Assembly (NCBI GenBank): GCA_003427395.1
Contig: BFEA01000324.1
Location: forward strand, 872,007-900,207
Length of the DNA stretch: 28,201 bases
Direction of reading: 5' to 3'
Source: Chara braunii
Lineage: Eukaryota > Streptophyta > Charophyceae > Charales > Characeae
In this document: positions 1 through 9,604 of the stretch, one piece after another
Numbering within the stretch: the first letter of the stretch is position 1
Layout of the letters: each line of letters begins with the position of its first letter
Position numbers and translations under genes: made by a program
The notes under the pieces: model-generated
The model's input: the letters and a program-made list of their open reading frames with translations, nothing else
Databases searched by the model: none
What the model was told of the DNA's origin: nothing

Positions 1-730
1 TATTCCAGAATGAATCTGGTCACGGATGAATCTCCCCAAGTGACCGTTTTTTACCGTTAAGGCTTTTTTCTCTTTTCTTTTCTTTTCTTTTCTTTTCTTT
101 TCTTTTCTTTTCTTTTCTTTTCTCTTTCTCCTCCTTTCTTGGACAGTAGGGACCTGCCAGTCCCTACCTATTGCAGTCTCTATTGACGGCCAACTCACTC
201 ACTCCCTCTCACTCCTTTTATCTTATTCTCCCCCACTTTCTTTTCTTTTCTCTTTTTTTTTTCTAGCATGTCAAGTGTCAAGTGGTCGTTAAGGCCCTTT
301 TCTAGTCTCTTCCTCTTAGTTTTGGCCCTCCCTATGCCCAAGGTGCAATCCGTTATTTCTCGGACTGCAATAATGGCCTTCCCATACCCATGGGAGCCTC
401 CTTTTACTCATACATTTCTCCCACAATGGTCCCTCCTACTCCGATTTTCTCCCGGAGGGCTATTTTTCACATGGGGTCTCATTTGACTCTATTTTCTTGA
501 GGGAGGCTGATCCGAGGTTTTTCGGATTGCTCTCATGCCTCCCATTTCAATTTTCTTTACTTTTCCTTTTCCTTTTGGCCTTCCAGTTTGTTACCACAAG
601 TACTTGCACTAGTGGTGCTAATATTCTTGGCCGTCAAGATGTCTATCTTGACGGTGCACCTTGCATTTATTATTTTCCCCTCATGCGGTGCCGCCGTTTT
701 TTTCTTGGGACTTTCACATGTCCCCGCCAC
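1..730. other. Pyrimidine-rich non-coding stretch with a (TTTTC)n tract
   Basis: No convincing gene is seen. The left part holds a simple pentanucleotide TTTTC array at about 71-123, followed by CT-rich DNA. Short open frames occur on both strands, but they have low-complexity composition and no recognisable domain. The strong strand asymmetry (C+T on the plus strand) resembles the 5' UTR of the minus-strand LINE further right, so this could be the edge of another minus-strand retroelement. That is inference only. Confidence 0.6.
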
Positions 731-885
731 TTGTCCCGTCGGTGGTCCCCGATACTTAGTCCCGTCAGTGGTCCCCGACACTTAGTCCCGCCGGTGGTCC
801 CCGACACTTAGTCCCGTCGGTGGTCCCCGACACTTAGTCCCGTCGGTGGTCACCGACACTTAGTCCCGTTGTCAGTCCCCGACAC
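731..885. repeat. 26-bp tandem repeat, six copies
   Basis: Six head-to-tail units are read directly: 731-755 (25 bp, one base short), 756-781, 782-807, 808-833, 834-859 and 860-885. The consensus begins TTAGTCCCG and ends TCCCCGACAC. Units differ by one to a few substitutions, and the last is the most diverged. The array sits in the pyrimidine-rich flank of element X copy A. Such minisatellites are common in retroelement UTRs, but no coding or structural role is evident. Confidence 0.93.
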
Positions 886-1599
886 ATTTCGCCTTGGACG
901 CCATTATTTTTACTTAGTCCCACGTGGCCCCGGGTGCCTTTCCCCGAGGTGTCTCATGCTCCTTGGGCGTCTTGTCGCCCCATAGCGACCCCTCTCCTTA
1001 GTCTTTCCTCGCGCCTTGTGCGTGCCGATCTCTTTGGTCGTGGGCCTCCGCTCCGAGGCTCCCGTAGGTGGCCTCCGTGTTGGCCCTCATTTTCTGGCTT
1101 CCCCCGGCTCGTGGCTGCCCATTCCTCGACTTCCTCATTCCCTTCTTGTTGTCGCGCTGCAGTTGCTAGTTCAAAGGGCATTCCGATGGCCCTCCCGGCC
1201 TCCTGCTATGTTCTATGTGCCCCGGTTCTTGCGCTCGCTTGCTTGCCGCCGCTAGTTCTTTCCCCCTGTGGTTCTCTCCTCAGGCCATCTCTCCCTTCTA
1301 TGGCCTAATCCTTTGTCTTTTCTCTCTCCTGCTTCCTCACTCCAGATTTCTCTGTTGTGCACAAATTGTCCATATCCAATTTCTCGAGTGCTGGGAAGTT
1401 ATTCGGGACCCACCAGTCCCGACAACGCTCAAGCTCCGATTTCTTCGCGCGTCTCGCATCCCCGTTTTTTGCTTTGCATCCTCGCGCCATCTTCCCTTTT
1501 TGTTGCGCGCGTTTTCCCCATGCAGGACTCTTCGTCTTCCCCTACGCCCAGCTTGATCCTTACCCCGTCTTCCTCCGCCAGGTGATTGGCTGCGTAGTT
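886..1599. other. Non-coding, pyrimidine-rich, no gene seen
   Basis: All six frames carry only low-complexity Ser/Pro/Leu-rich or Arg-rich shadow frames without motifs. Nothing here aligns by eye to the upstream parts of the other two element X copies, so the left edge of the recognisable homology is placed at about 1600. Nothing else is supported. Confidence 0.5.
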
Positions 1600-1778
1600 G
1601 GGATGCTCGGATCAATGTGGAAAGCGGAAAACCACGCACCACTTGGACGAACACCCCAATTACGTAGCCATGCAATCCCGCGGGTCGAACCCTCTAACTC
1701 CCCACCTCTCTCTCCTGTCTTGCTTATCTACACCCTGCGCTGCCCGCACCTCGTGCTGTTAACCCGCCGTCTCCCGCG

Positions 1779-1788
1779 CTATAAATTT
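1779..1788 (+). promoter_or_regulatory. TATA-like box of element X copy A
   Basis: CTATAAATTT is followed closely by GC-rich DNA and a CTCTATGA-like string. The same arrangement, TATA box then CTCTCTATGAA, recurs in the other two copies at 14585 and 19103. It lies about 800 bp before the X ORF, against about 860 and 950 bp in the other copies. Use as a promoter is inferred from conservation and position; no transcript evidence is available. Confidence 0.4.
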
Positions 1789-2361
1789 GCGCAACCCTCT
1801 CCTCTCCTCCTCTATGATCTCGGCTGCAATGTTGCGCGAGCTATGCGCGAGAGTTCGCGGCGCTGAACAGGCTCGACGAGCCCAAGGACGGGCGGAGTGA
1901 CGACGTGGGGTGGACCCCGCTGTAGTCTCAGGGCGAAGCAGTCGGAGGGACTGAGCAGTGGTGGGGATTGGACGCCGGCCGCGGCAGGGCCTTGTGGCTA
2001 TGGTGGTTGGTGGTCTTGGGAAGTTTTAAAGATTGCGCCTGGGGGCAGCAGTTAATTGAATTTTTTGTGTACAAGAAGGATTCACTTTTATCTCCATTGC
2101 TGCTTTGTCTTTGCATGTCGTGTGTGTGAAGCCCCGAGTGATGGGAGCTGGTTATGCGCATGAGTGATGTCAAAGGTCCATGGATGATTAGATGTCATGT
2201 CAAGGGTTGTTGATTTCATGCATGTATGTGTGTATGTACTCGTCCGCGCGGGGATGGGGAAACTGAACTGGGGGACCGTCTGCTTAGGAGTATGAGTGTG
2301 TTGATCCGGTTGTTCCCCTCCCCTCCGCGGCCTTTCTTGTGCTCTCGCGCGGTCTTGGCGT

Positions 2362-2363
<2 letters not shown>

Positions 2364-2429
<66 letters not shown>
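2364..2429. repeat. (CT)n microsatellite
   Basis: An uninterrupted CT dinucleotide tract of about 66 bp lies in the leader of element X copy A. It is followed by CTAAC and CAG, which would serve as a branch point and 3' splice site if the leader contains an intron. That reading is speculative. Confidence 0.95.
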
Positions 2430-2432
<3 letters not shown>

Positions 2433-2588
2433 CGATCACCTTCCTCTTGAACTAACAGTCATCGCCTTTTAGAGCTTCTCGTCCCCGTACCGGTGACGTC
2501 AACCGCCTGCGTTCGCGCGGACGGTCGACGCCCTCGCCAAAGGGAAAAAGCTTAGATTTCGTCATCCTCCCCCTACGCACCCACTTTT

Positions 2589-3111
2589 GACAGGGAAGAG
2601 TTGCGACGATTGTTGTATGGATTCGGTGTTGGTTCGGATGACCGGGAACGCGGGATCTTGCCCGTGTTCATCACGTTCCTCCGATCGTCTCATTTCGCTA
2701 CCGACCTTCCCCATCATAGATGACGACAGCGTCTACTGCGATGCGGACGTACGGCGCGCGCTGAGGCGGACGGGGCAAGTGTGTTGGCAAGACCCGCCTC
2801 GGGCTTGTGAGATAAGGGGGAACGGGTTTGTGTTGATTGATCGCTTTGATTCCCTGACTCTAATATTGCCTTATACGGGTTTAACGGTGTTGCCCTGGTC
2901 GGCCGCCCACGCCTCGTGGCGACTGCAGTTTGATTGTCGCTGGTGTCGGCTGGTCCTGGGTTACGAGGGAGCGACACGTTTCCCCGAGCTTTCCCGTAGT
3001 GCGGGGGCGCTGCCCGCGCAATTTCGAATTCAGATGTCGGCGAGCCCTCCCGCCACTTTACCCTCCCGGAAACTTTCGCACGGGCTCTATGGGTACGACG
3101 CCGAGCCTTGA
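2589..3111 (+). pseudogene. Element X ORF, copy A (unknown protein, frameshifted)
   Basis: I do not recognise this protein family. Copy A begins in one frame with DREELRRL at 2589. It must shift frame before P-T-F-P at about 2701 to continue open to the stop at 3109-3111. In order it shows P-x-F-P-x8-C, GFVLI, LPYTGLTVLPW, CRWC and GYEG. The same motifs occur at nearly the same spacing in the other two copies. From the Cys of the PxFP motif to the Leu of LPY is 43 residues here and 45 in copy C. The CxxC pair could be half of a metal site, but no second pair is conserved. An open frame from ATG 2587 covers the region in the downstream frame, but its first 35 or so residues do not match the other copies, so the frameshift reading is preferred. 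Confidence 0.5.
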
Positions 3112-3112
3112 A

Positions 3113-3200
3113 GGTCTCGAACCAACCACCTCTACAGCAAAAGACCCGAGGGTTCGACCACTTCGTGAGGCCGATGACGAGGCCTGAAGGCTTTGAACCC
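3113..3200 (-). repeat. Two tandem tRNA-3'-half-like motifs
   Basis: On the minus strand, two B-box-like strings 76 bp apart (GGTTCGAGACC at 3113-3123 and GGGTTCAAAGCC at 3189-3200) are each followed by a similar CTTCA(A)GGC string. No matching A box at a suitable distance was found. They resemble decayed tRNA-derived (SINE-like) sequence. The distance equals about one tRNA length, suggesting a tandem duplication. This is weak evidence. Confidence 0.25.
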
Positions 3201-3901
3201 ACCACCTATCCCCGGAACCCATGATGGCCGGAGTTTTTGCCGTTTGCCGCCATGGCCTCCTCCCCTTGATGCCTTTTCCCGTCCCGATGCACGACGACAA
3301 TTCATTTTCACAGAAACCCTTCTAATTTTTTCGTTTCGGAGTAATCCGACCCCCGCGGGACTTCACGACGACAGTTCGACTCCGAGAAAAACCTCGGCCA
3401 AGAAACGAGAGCCTCCCGTTCCGTCCGGGAGACTCGACCCTTACGGCCAAAAATCCTCGGCCACGCCCCTCCTAGAACTCTGATCGGCAACCCCGTACGG
3501 GAACCCGCGAGGGGGCGTGAGGTTGCGTATCACACGCCTCTATATGCCTCCTGATATATACCCTACCCTCCCTTAAGTACATCTCTCGCTGTTTGGGAGG
3601 TGACGAGAAAAAACTTGGCAAGTGAAGTCCTTGCAGTGAGGGTTGTTCTGACACCAATAACCAGTTCTCACACCTCCACCCCGTACCAATCCATACCCAC
3701 CAAGCAGTTGGAGGGGGGGGGGACGGGGTCGGGGAAGTCGTCGCTGGGCCTCAAGGGGATAACTGAGTCGATCTTGGTCCAATCATGAAAAAGGAGTCGG
3801 TAATCCCTCACTAAAACGCTCTCTCCCTGACCCTCCCCAGGTTCGCATCGGCCCCCTTTCCATTCCACTTCCCCTATCCTCCCCCCTTGTTCCCCCCCAA
3901 G

Positions 3902-6745
3902 CTAGCTCAGGCTGAAATCCCTGATTTTTTTGTGGATCTCTTTCGGTAACTGTAGTATCTGGAGCTGCTTCCTAACTTGTTCCCAATATTCCCTTATTTC
4001 GGTTTGGATTTGTTGTTGAATGCTTTCCATGAGTTCTGGCCCTTCCAGCCGTGCTCTTTCCATTTCGTATGTGCAGCGCCGTTGCCAGAGAGCCCAGAGC
4101 ACCGCTCTGCGGCCAATTTTGAGCATATTGTTTGTGAACTCATCTAACTGGTACATAGGGAATACTTCACACAAGAGGGTTTTCCAATCCCATGGCCACC
4201 GGGTATGGGTCCCTAGTTGGTTCCATATTATGTCCCACCATCTCCATAGCCACACCACTCCCGGGCATTGGAGAAAGATATGTTCTATTGTCTTTGGGGC
4301 TTTCCTGGAAGGGAAGGCATCGGTGCAAAACCTACACCAGGGAAGCGCAAGGCCTTTCTGTTCTAAGTTCGTTCTATCTATTAGCCACTCGTTTGTCGGC
4401 GGACAGCGATGTTCGATCTGCCATTGTAGCGAGGCAATTTTTGCAGGTTTGTCCTTAATCATCCTGAACGATTTTATGCCTCTCAACTTGTTCCTATCGA
4501 TGTTTAAATGGTTCATCCACCGCGCCTCCACTCGGTCCCGAAGATTTATTCTCGGCCGCAAGAGTCTGTACGTTGATTTAACTGTGAGGCTGTACAACGT
4601 TTTTGTAAATTTCTTGCCCTTTCCTGTTGATGTTGTCCATGACCATTCCGCAGGGTCCAGAGCAAGTAGGTGGATCGGGGTTTGAGGGTGATAGGACACC
4701 ATTTGCTCATTTTCCTGGAGTATTCTGATTCTATACAATTTTTTTTTCCGCCATAGGATTGTTTCGTCTGGCTCTGGCTTTTGAAGAGTGTTGTTCAAGC
4801 CGACCCGGAACAGATTGACACTAAGTGACCCGTCTGATGCGCAAGACACTATGTTGCCCACCTGGTTTGGGCAACCTGTCAATGCTACCCCGTCTGATTC
4901 GCGGAGGGTTGGGCCTTTTCTTAGGATCCTCCACCAGGCCAGGGGGATCCTTTCAATCAAGGTGTCCAAGGCCGCCTCCGGGCGATGACAGTAACGTAGT
5001 CTCTTTCTTAACTCCTCCGGTGANATCCAATTTCTTTGTTCCTTGTCCCAAATGTCCCGGATCCTGATCACCCCCCATCGAACCCAACCGCGCCACGGGG
5101 AGTCCATGCAATGAAGGGTTTGCCCTTGTGAGTCGGTTATCCATCTGTTCCCAAACTGCGGTTGCCGTGCCACCTCCTCCCACCTCTCTGGTGGAGTTTT
5201 GTCTGGTAGGGGCAGGCTCCTCCATGTTTTCAGGAGGTCTGGCCAGAACGGATCGTTCCGTAGGTCCTCCCTTGCTGCTTGTCTGGAGGAGGCATGAGAG
5301 GGATGGTCATGCAGCCGTTGCGCTCCTCTCCGCGGGATGGGCCGTCCCCGGTTTTCAAGCCATGTCAACGGGTCGATCCCCGCCGCTGTTTGTGGCGCTA
5401 AACGGGAAATTTGTTCCAGTGCTAAACCCTTCCACGGGGTGTCTTGATTGAACAGCAGACGTTTGAGCCACTGTAGTGCCATTGCCTTTGTTTGCAACGC
5501 AGGATCGATTATGCCCAAGCCCCCTTTGTCTTTAGGTTGGATTATGGTCTGCCACGCCACTCTGCTGATTACGTTTGGCTCCTCGTGGTTTCCCCTCCAC
5601 AGCAGGGTGGCTATCTGTTTCTTCAAAGGGCGCAGGGCATTCTTGTCCAAGGCCCAGATAGCAGATTTGTACCACAAGGAGGCGAGGATCACGTTATTTA
5701 TTAATAGGGAGCGCCCGATCAGCGAGGTGTGTTTATTTTTCCAAAGTGACATTTTTTCCTGCGGGGGGTCAGAGATCCATTCATTATTTGTAGCCGACCT
5801 TCCCACTGCTGACATGAGCACCCCCAGTACTCTGATTGGGGTTTCCTGAGGAAGCCATTTGACTCTGGGTTCTTCCGGGGGTCTCACCCCTTGGTGGTGT
5901 ATCCACCAACCTTGGGTTTTGTTGCCCCAATTGACCCTCATATCCGCCAGTCTACAAAAGCGGTCCATTATGCGTTGGATCTCAACCATCGACTCTTTGG
6001 AAGCTTCTACCATTAGTGTAAGATCGTCGGCGAATAGCGAGCAGACTGGAATCGCCTCCCGTGGTATTAAGGACATTTGTATTCTACGGATATTCTTGTG
6101 TTTTCTTAGGCTGGCTGCTAGTGCCTCCATGACTATGACAAATAAATATGGAGCTAGGGGATCGCCTTGTCTGACTGACCGTTGGAGCCCAATGGGAGGG
6201 GCCAGGTTACCATTTACTATGACTCTTGTTGTTGCATTTGTGTGAAGGATCCTCACCCAACGCCTGAAGACCGGTCCGAAGTTAAGTTTTTCCAAGCATT
6301 TATCGAGGAACGACCAGTCCACATGGTCGTATGCCTTCTCAAAGTCGATAAAGATGATTGCCGCATTATTCTTTGACTGCCTTGTTAGCTTGATTACTTC
6401 ATTGACCAGGAGGACGTTGTCTTGGATGTTCCTTCCTTGGATGAAGCCAGTCTGGTCAGGGTGTATGATGACGGGCATGACTGACAACATTCGATTGGCC
6501 AGGGCCTTGGCCATTAATTTGTACACAACCGTTAGCAGGGTGATAGGCCTGTAATTCCGAATGTTAGTCCTTGCCCCCTTCTTGTATAAAAGTGTCAGCA
6601 CGCCCTGACTCACTATTTCTCCTGTCTGCCCCGTTGCCCAGACTGCCTGGTAAAAGTCCATAAGATCTTGTGAAATGACTGGCCACATGGCCGCCCAGAA
6701 TTCCTTGGGCAGCCCATCTATTCCCGGAGTCTTTTCTTCCTCCAT
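3902..6745 (-). pseudogene. LINE ORF2, reverse transcriptase and zf-RVT portion
   Basis: An open stretch of 947 codons encodes the reverse transcriptase that would copy the LINE RNA at the nicked target. Visible motifs include TPGIDGLPKEFW near residues 6-17, NYRPITLL, IDFEKAYDHVDW (first palm Asp), RQGDPLAPYLF, and FADD at 238-241 (the catalytic Asp pair, F for the usual Y). The C-terminal zf-RVT domain has C804-x2-C807...H822-x4-C827. The preceding codon (6746-6748) is TAG in the same frame, and the reading continues as W-T-A-L-Q-stop-M-E-E-E. A single CAG-to-TAG change would explain it, so the Met at 6745 is probably not the true start. One codon contains the N at 5024. Confidence 0.9.
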
Positions 6746-7471
6746 CTATTGTAGGGCTGTCCATATTTCCTCTTTGGACAAGGGCTCTTCCAATATGTCT
6801 CGTTGTTGTTCGTGTAAGGCCTTGTCCAGTGGGAGCAGGAATTCCTCTATTTTTTTTATTCGTAGATCGTTCGGGATATCACCGCATTTTGACGTGAAGA
6901 GGTCCTGGTAGAAGTCCCTCGCTATTCGGGTGCAGATTGTCGTAGATGTATGCAATGGGCCTTGGTGGCTTTTGGGGTCCTCCAGGGCCTCGATTACTGT
7001 TCGTCCTGCCTTAGCTCTGGCCATCGCAAAGAAACGCACGTCCATGGCCCCCTCCGTGTTGTGCCTAAAGAGTTTGCCCCGGATTCTAGCGCCCTGCCAA
7101 CGATTTTCCATGTGCCCTAACAGGCGGGTTTCCAGGTTGTGGATGCTATTGGTGATCTCGGCTTGCTGTGTTGTGTTTATTGCAGCCTCCTCTTGTTGTT
7201 GCAGTTGTTGTAATTCGTGTAAGAGGTTCGCCTCCTCGGCATGGCATCGGCCGGCGAGGAGTTTTGAGTAATTATTGCACTTGCGACCTAGAAATGCCAG
7301 GCCGTTATTGAACCATACGATGTCATCGTTGATTTGGTCTCTCTGGTCTTGCCAGAAGGACCATACGTCTTTGAGGTAGACTTTGAATCGGTCGATCGTC
7401 AATAGAGAGGTGTTTAGTTTATAGAAGCCCCTCCCTTGGTCTGGTTTCTTTCGGAACGAAAAGGTAGCGAC
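6746..7471 (-). pseudogene. LINE ORF2, linker between endonuclease and RT
   Basis: This segment is in the same frame as the endonuclease and reverse transcriptase pieces, bounded by the TGA at 7472-7474 and the TAG at 6746-6748. After the TGA it reads VATFSFRKKPDQGRGFYKLN, the usual post-endonuclease junction of L1 proteins. A Gln-rich helical stretch (LQQLQQQEEAA) and a charged region leading to the RT follow. It normally connects the two enzymes in one polyprotein; here it can be translated only by reading through two stops. Confidence 0.8.
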
Positions 7472-8283
7472 TCACATTGCGTAGTCCAGGCCTGGGTATG
7501 GGCTACGTGGGAAGATGTCTGCGATTTGTAGGGCGCCTTGTATTTCGTCTGAGGTTAGAATGAGGTCGATCCGAGACCTCGTCGATTTCTCTGTGTCGTT
7601 CTTTCGGAAACATGAGAAGCGGCGATCGGTTGGGAATTGTCTCCTGAAGGTGTCAAAGAGATTGAGGGACTGGACGAGTTCCGCAATGATCCTTTCGTCA
7701 TTTTGTATGTAAGCTGGGCAGGGGGAGGGAAGTTTCCATCTGTCAAGTGTTCGATCGGGGGCCGCATTGAAATCGCCCACCAGGATCACCGGGATACCCG
7801 TTGGAAGTTTGTCTTTTAGGGATTCCAAGAAGCGCTGGCGATGTGATGGATCGTTTGGGGCGTATATATTCAGTATACATACCACTTCTAATTCCAGCAT
7901 GGCCAACAGGTAAACCCACCTGCCCTCCTCTTGATCCGCCGCCCAGTTAAGCATTTCAACCCGTGTATCGGGGGGGAGCCAAATGGCGACTCCTGCGCTC
8001 CCCGGCTGGGGGGCGTGGGCCCTGAAGGCTTGGTGGGGCCAAAGCCCTTTGTGTATGTGGCTGTGGTCTGGATTGTCCATGAGGTGGGTTTCCTGCAAGC
8101 ACACCACATTCGGCCATTCCTGCCTTCCACCCCTTTGAGCTGGTCGAAGATTGCCTGTCTTTTGGATTGGTTAGCTGAAGCCAGACCATTGACGTTTAAC
8201 GAGCGCAGGTCGAGGTCGGCCTGTTGTTTGCAGTCCTTCCACGCCCTGTCCCTGCCGTACAGTGCGTCCACTGTATTCATCAC
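7472..8283 (-). pseudogene. LINE ORF2 start and APE-type endonuclease, frameshifted
   Basis: ORF2 probably starts at ATG 8283 (M-M-N-T-V-D) and reads LNVNGLASANQSKRQAIFDQ, a typical L1 endonuclease N-terminus, in one frame. It then shifts near 8125-8155 to the frame carrying VVCLQETH. Further motifs are LNIYAPND, GDFNAAPD (G111-D112-F113-N114 counted from 8107) and SRIDLILTS. The expected terminal S-D-H motif is not intact: the sequence reads PGLDYAM followed by TGA, so the catalytic His appears to be missing. The endonuclease nicks the genomic target for target-primed reverse transcription. This copy should be inactive on both counts. Confidence 0.85.
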
Positions 8284-8311
8284 CAGGTTGGGTTACGTTT
8301 CAAATGGGGAG

Positions 8312-9604
8312 TCACTTCCCTGTATCCAAGGGGCCGCCGTTTTGCAGTGTGCCACTTCTCAGCAGCTTCACTAAGAAGGAACAGATATCCGCGATTACCC
8401 AGAGATCTCCTACTTTGATTTTTAGCAGTTGCAGGTTCCTGAGGGCATCCTGATTGAACCACCGTAGGCCCTCTGAGGGTGTGAGCGTGTATTGTAGGTA
8501 GATGTCCTTGGTTGTCAGCCTGTGCTGGCCATATGACATGACGAGGGCCGCGGAGGCTCCCTCCAGAAGCTGATCCTGCACCAGTTGCAGTATGTCATCC
8601 TTTCGTAATGTCAGGCTGTCAGCCCAGGATGTGAGAGAAAGAAAGAGGGAGGATCTCCCTCCCATTGAAACTTCACCGTGTGTTGCCCCTGAGGGCGCTA
8701 TCAGGCCCAGCTCCCAGCTCCCTTCCTTTTTTCTTACTGGCAGAAACACAACCCCCTTCATCGAGGGGGATCCTTCAGTTGGCGTTTTTTTCCAGGAGGT
8801 GGGAGACTTTTTGTCTCTTACTGGTAAGTTCGTCTTCGGGGGGCTTGGGGGAGGGGGGGCCTGGCTTGGAGGGTTGTGGGGGGGGCCCACCGTCCAGGCG
8901 GGTAACGCTAAACAGAGGCCCTCCGGGGGGCTTGTCTCAGTCTGTTGTGTTCCCTCCTGTCCCGGGCTCGGTTGCGAGTCTGACCGGAGCTCCTGTAAGG
9001 CTTCTGCCTCGTCCGCCCCCCACCCTGCCTCCTTGTGCGGCCTCCCTCCGGCCCTGTTTTCCCCAATCTTTGTCCCTGTCCCCTCCTCCGCTTCCTTCAC
9101 CACTGACCCTTCTTTCTTGTCCTTCGCTTTCTCGTAGGGCTGCCCCTCAGTCCTATTTTGTCCACCCTGCGTCCCACTCCCCTCCCCTTGTGACTTTTGC
9201 CTTGGTTGAGCCTCTGGGGGTTGCCCCTTGTTGATCTCGTTCTCCCCCCCAGAACAAGCGCCTTTCATTTGTGTGGTGGTCTCTTCATCCCTCACCTCCC
9301 CTGTTCCTTATTCAGCCCTTACTTCCTGTTCTGTGGATGGTGGGTGGAACCGATTGAGCACAATACTGAGCAATTTTTGGCATATATTTTGCTAGTCTGC
9401 CCCCTCAGGGAGACCCTGCATCAAGGCTTTCTGGAGGCTGTCACTGCTTTTCAGCATTGGGATTAGCGCCCTGTACACACCATCCCAAAAATCGTCGTTG
9501 CCCTGTTTATATCTCGCGTGAAGGCTCTCCATCAGCCAGTCTGCAACAGTCTGAAGGTTCAGTTCCGATGAGTTGCTCTCTTGTTGAGGGTGGGCATCAG
9601 CCAT
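8312..9604 (-). pseudogene. LINE ORF1, C-terminal portion
   Basis: From about 9604 the ORF1 reading continues in a different frame from the zinc-knuckle part (MADAHPQQESNSSELNLQ). It meets TAG at 9392-9394 and TAA at about 9328, then stays open to TGA at 8312-8314. The middle is a hydrophilic Gln/Glu/Lys/Pro-rich linker and the end is a compact region (DILQLVQDQLLEGASAALVM through LWVIADICSFLVKLL). Because the three pieces share one frame, the stops look like point mutations. The C-terminal region has no motif I recognise. An alternative is that ORF1 ends at 9559 and this part is a separate ORF. Confidence 0.6.

Larger units (their letters stand above)
1600..3530 (+). mobile_element. Element X, copy A (unclassified dispersed repeat)
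   Basis: This is the most diverged of three related blocks in the window (also 13911-16235 and 18365-20765). The parts occur in the same order in all three. Upstream is a GGATC[AG]ATGT-type block near 1610, then a TATA-like CTATAAATTT at 1779. A leader of about 800 bp containing a CT microsatellite follows, then the X ORF (2589-3111), and finally a 3' block ending in GGGCGTGAGGTTG...TCACACG at about 3513-3538. The right edge lies next to the 3' UTR of the minus-strand LINE. No terminal inverted repeats or target-site duplications were found. It could be an unclassified transposon, part of a larger LTR element, or a duplicated gene family. Confidence 0.55.

Noticed and set aside
1357-1866. 169-codon frame across the element X copy A promoter region
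   Set aside because: It is low-complexity, overlaps the conserved TATA block, and has no counterpart in copies B and C.
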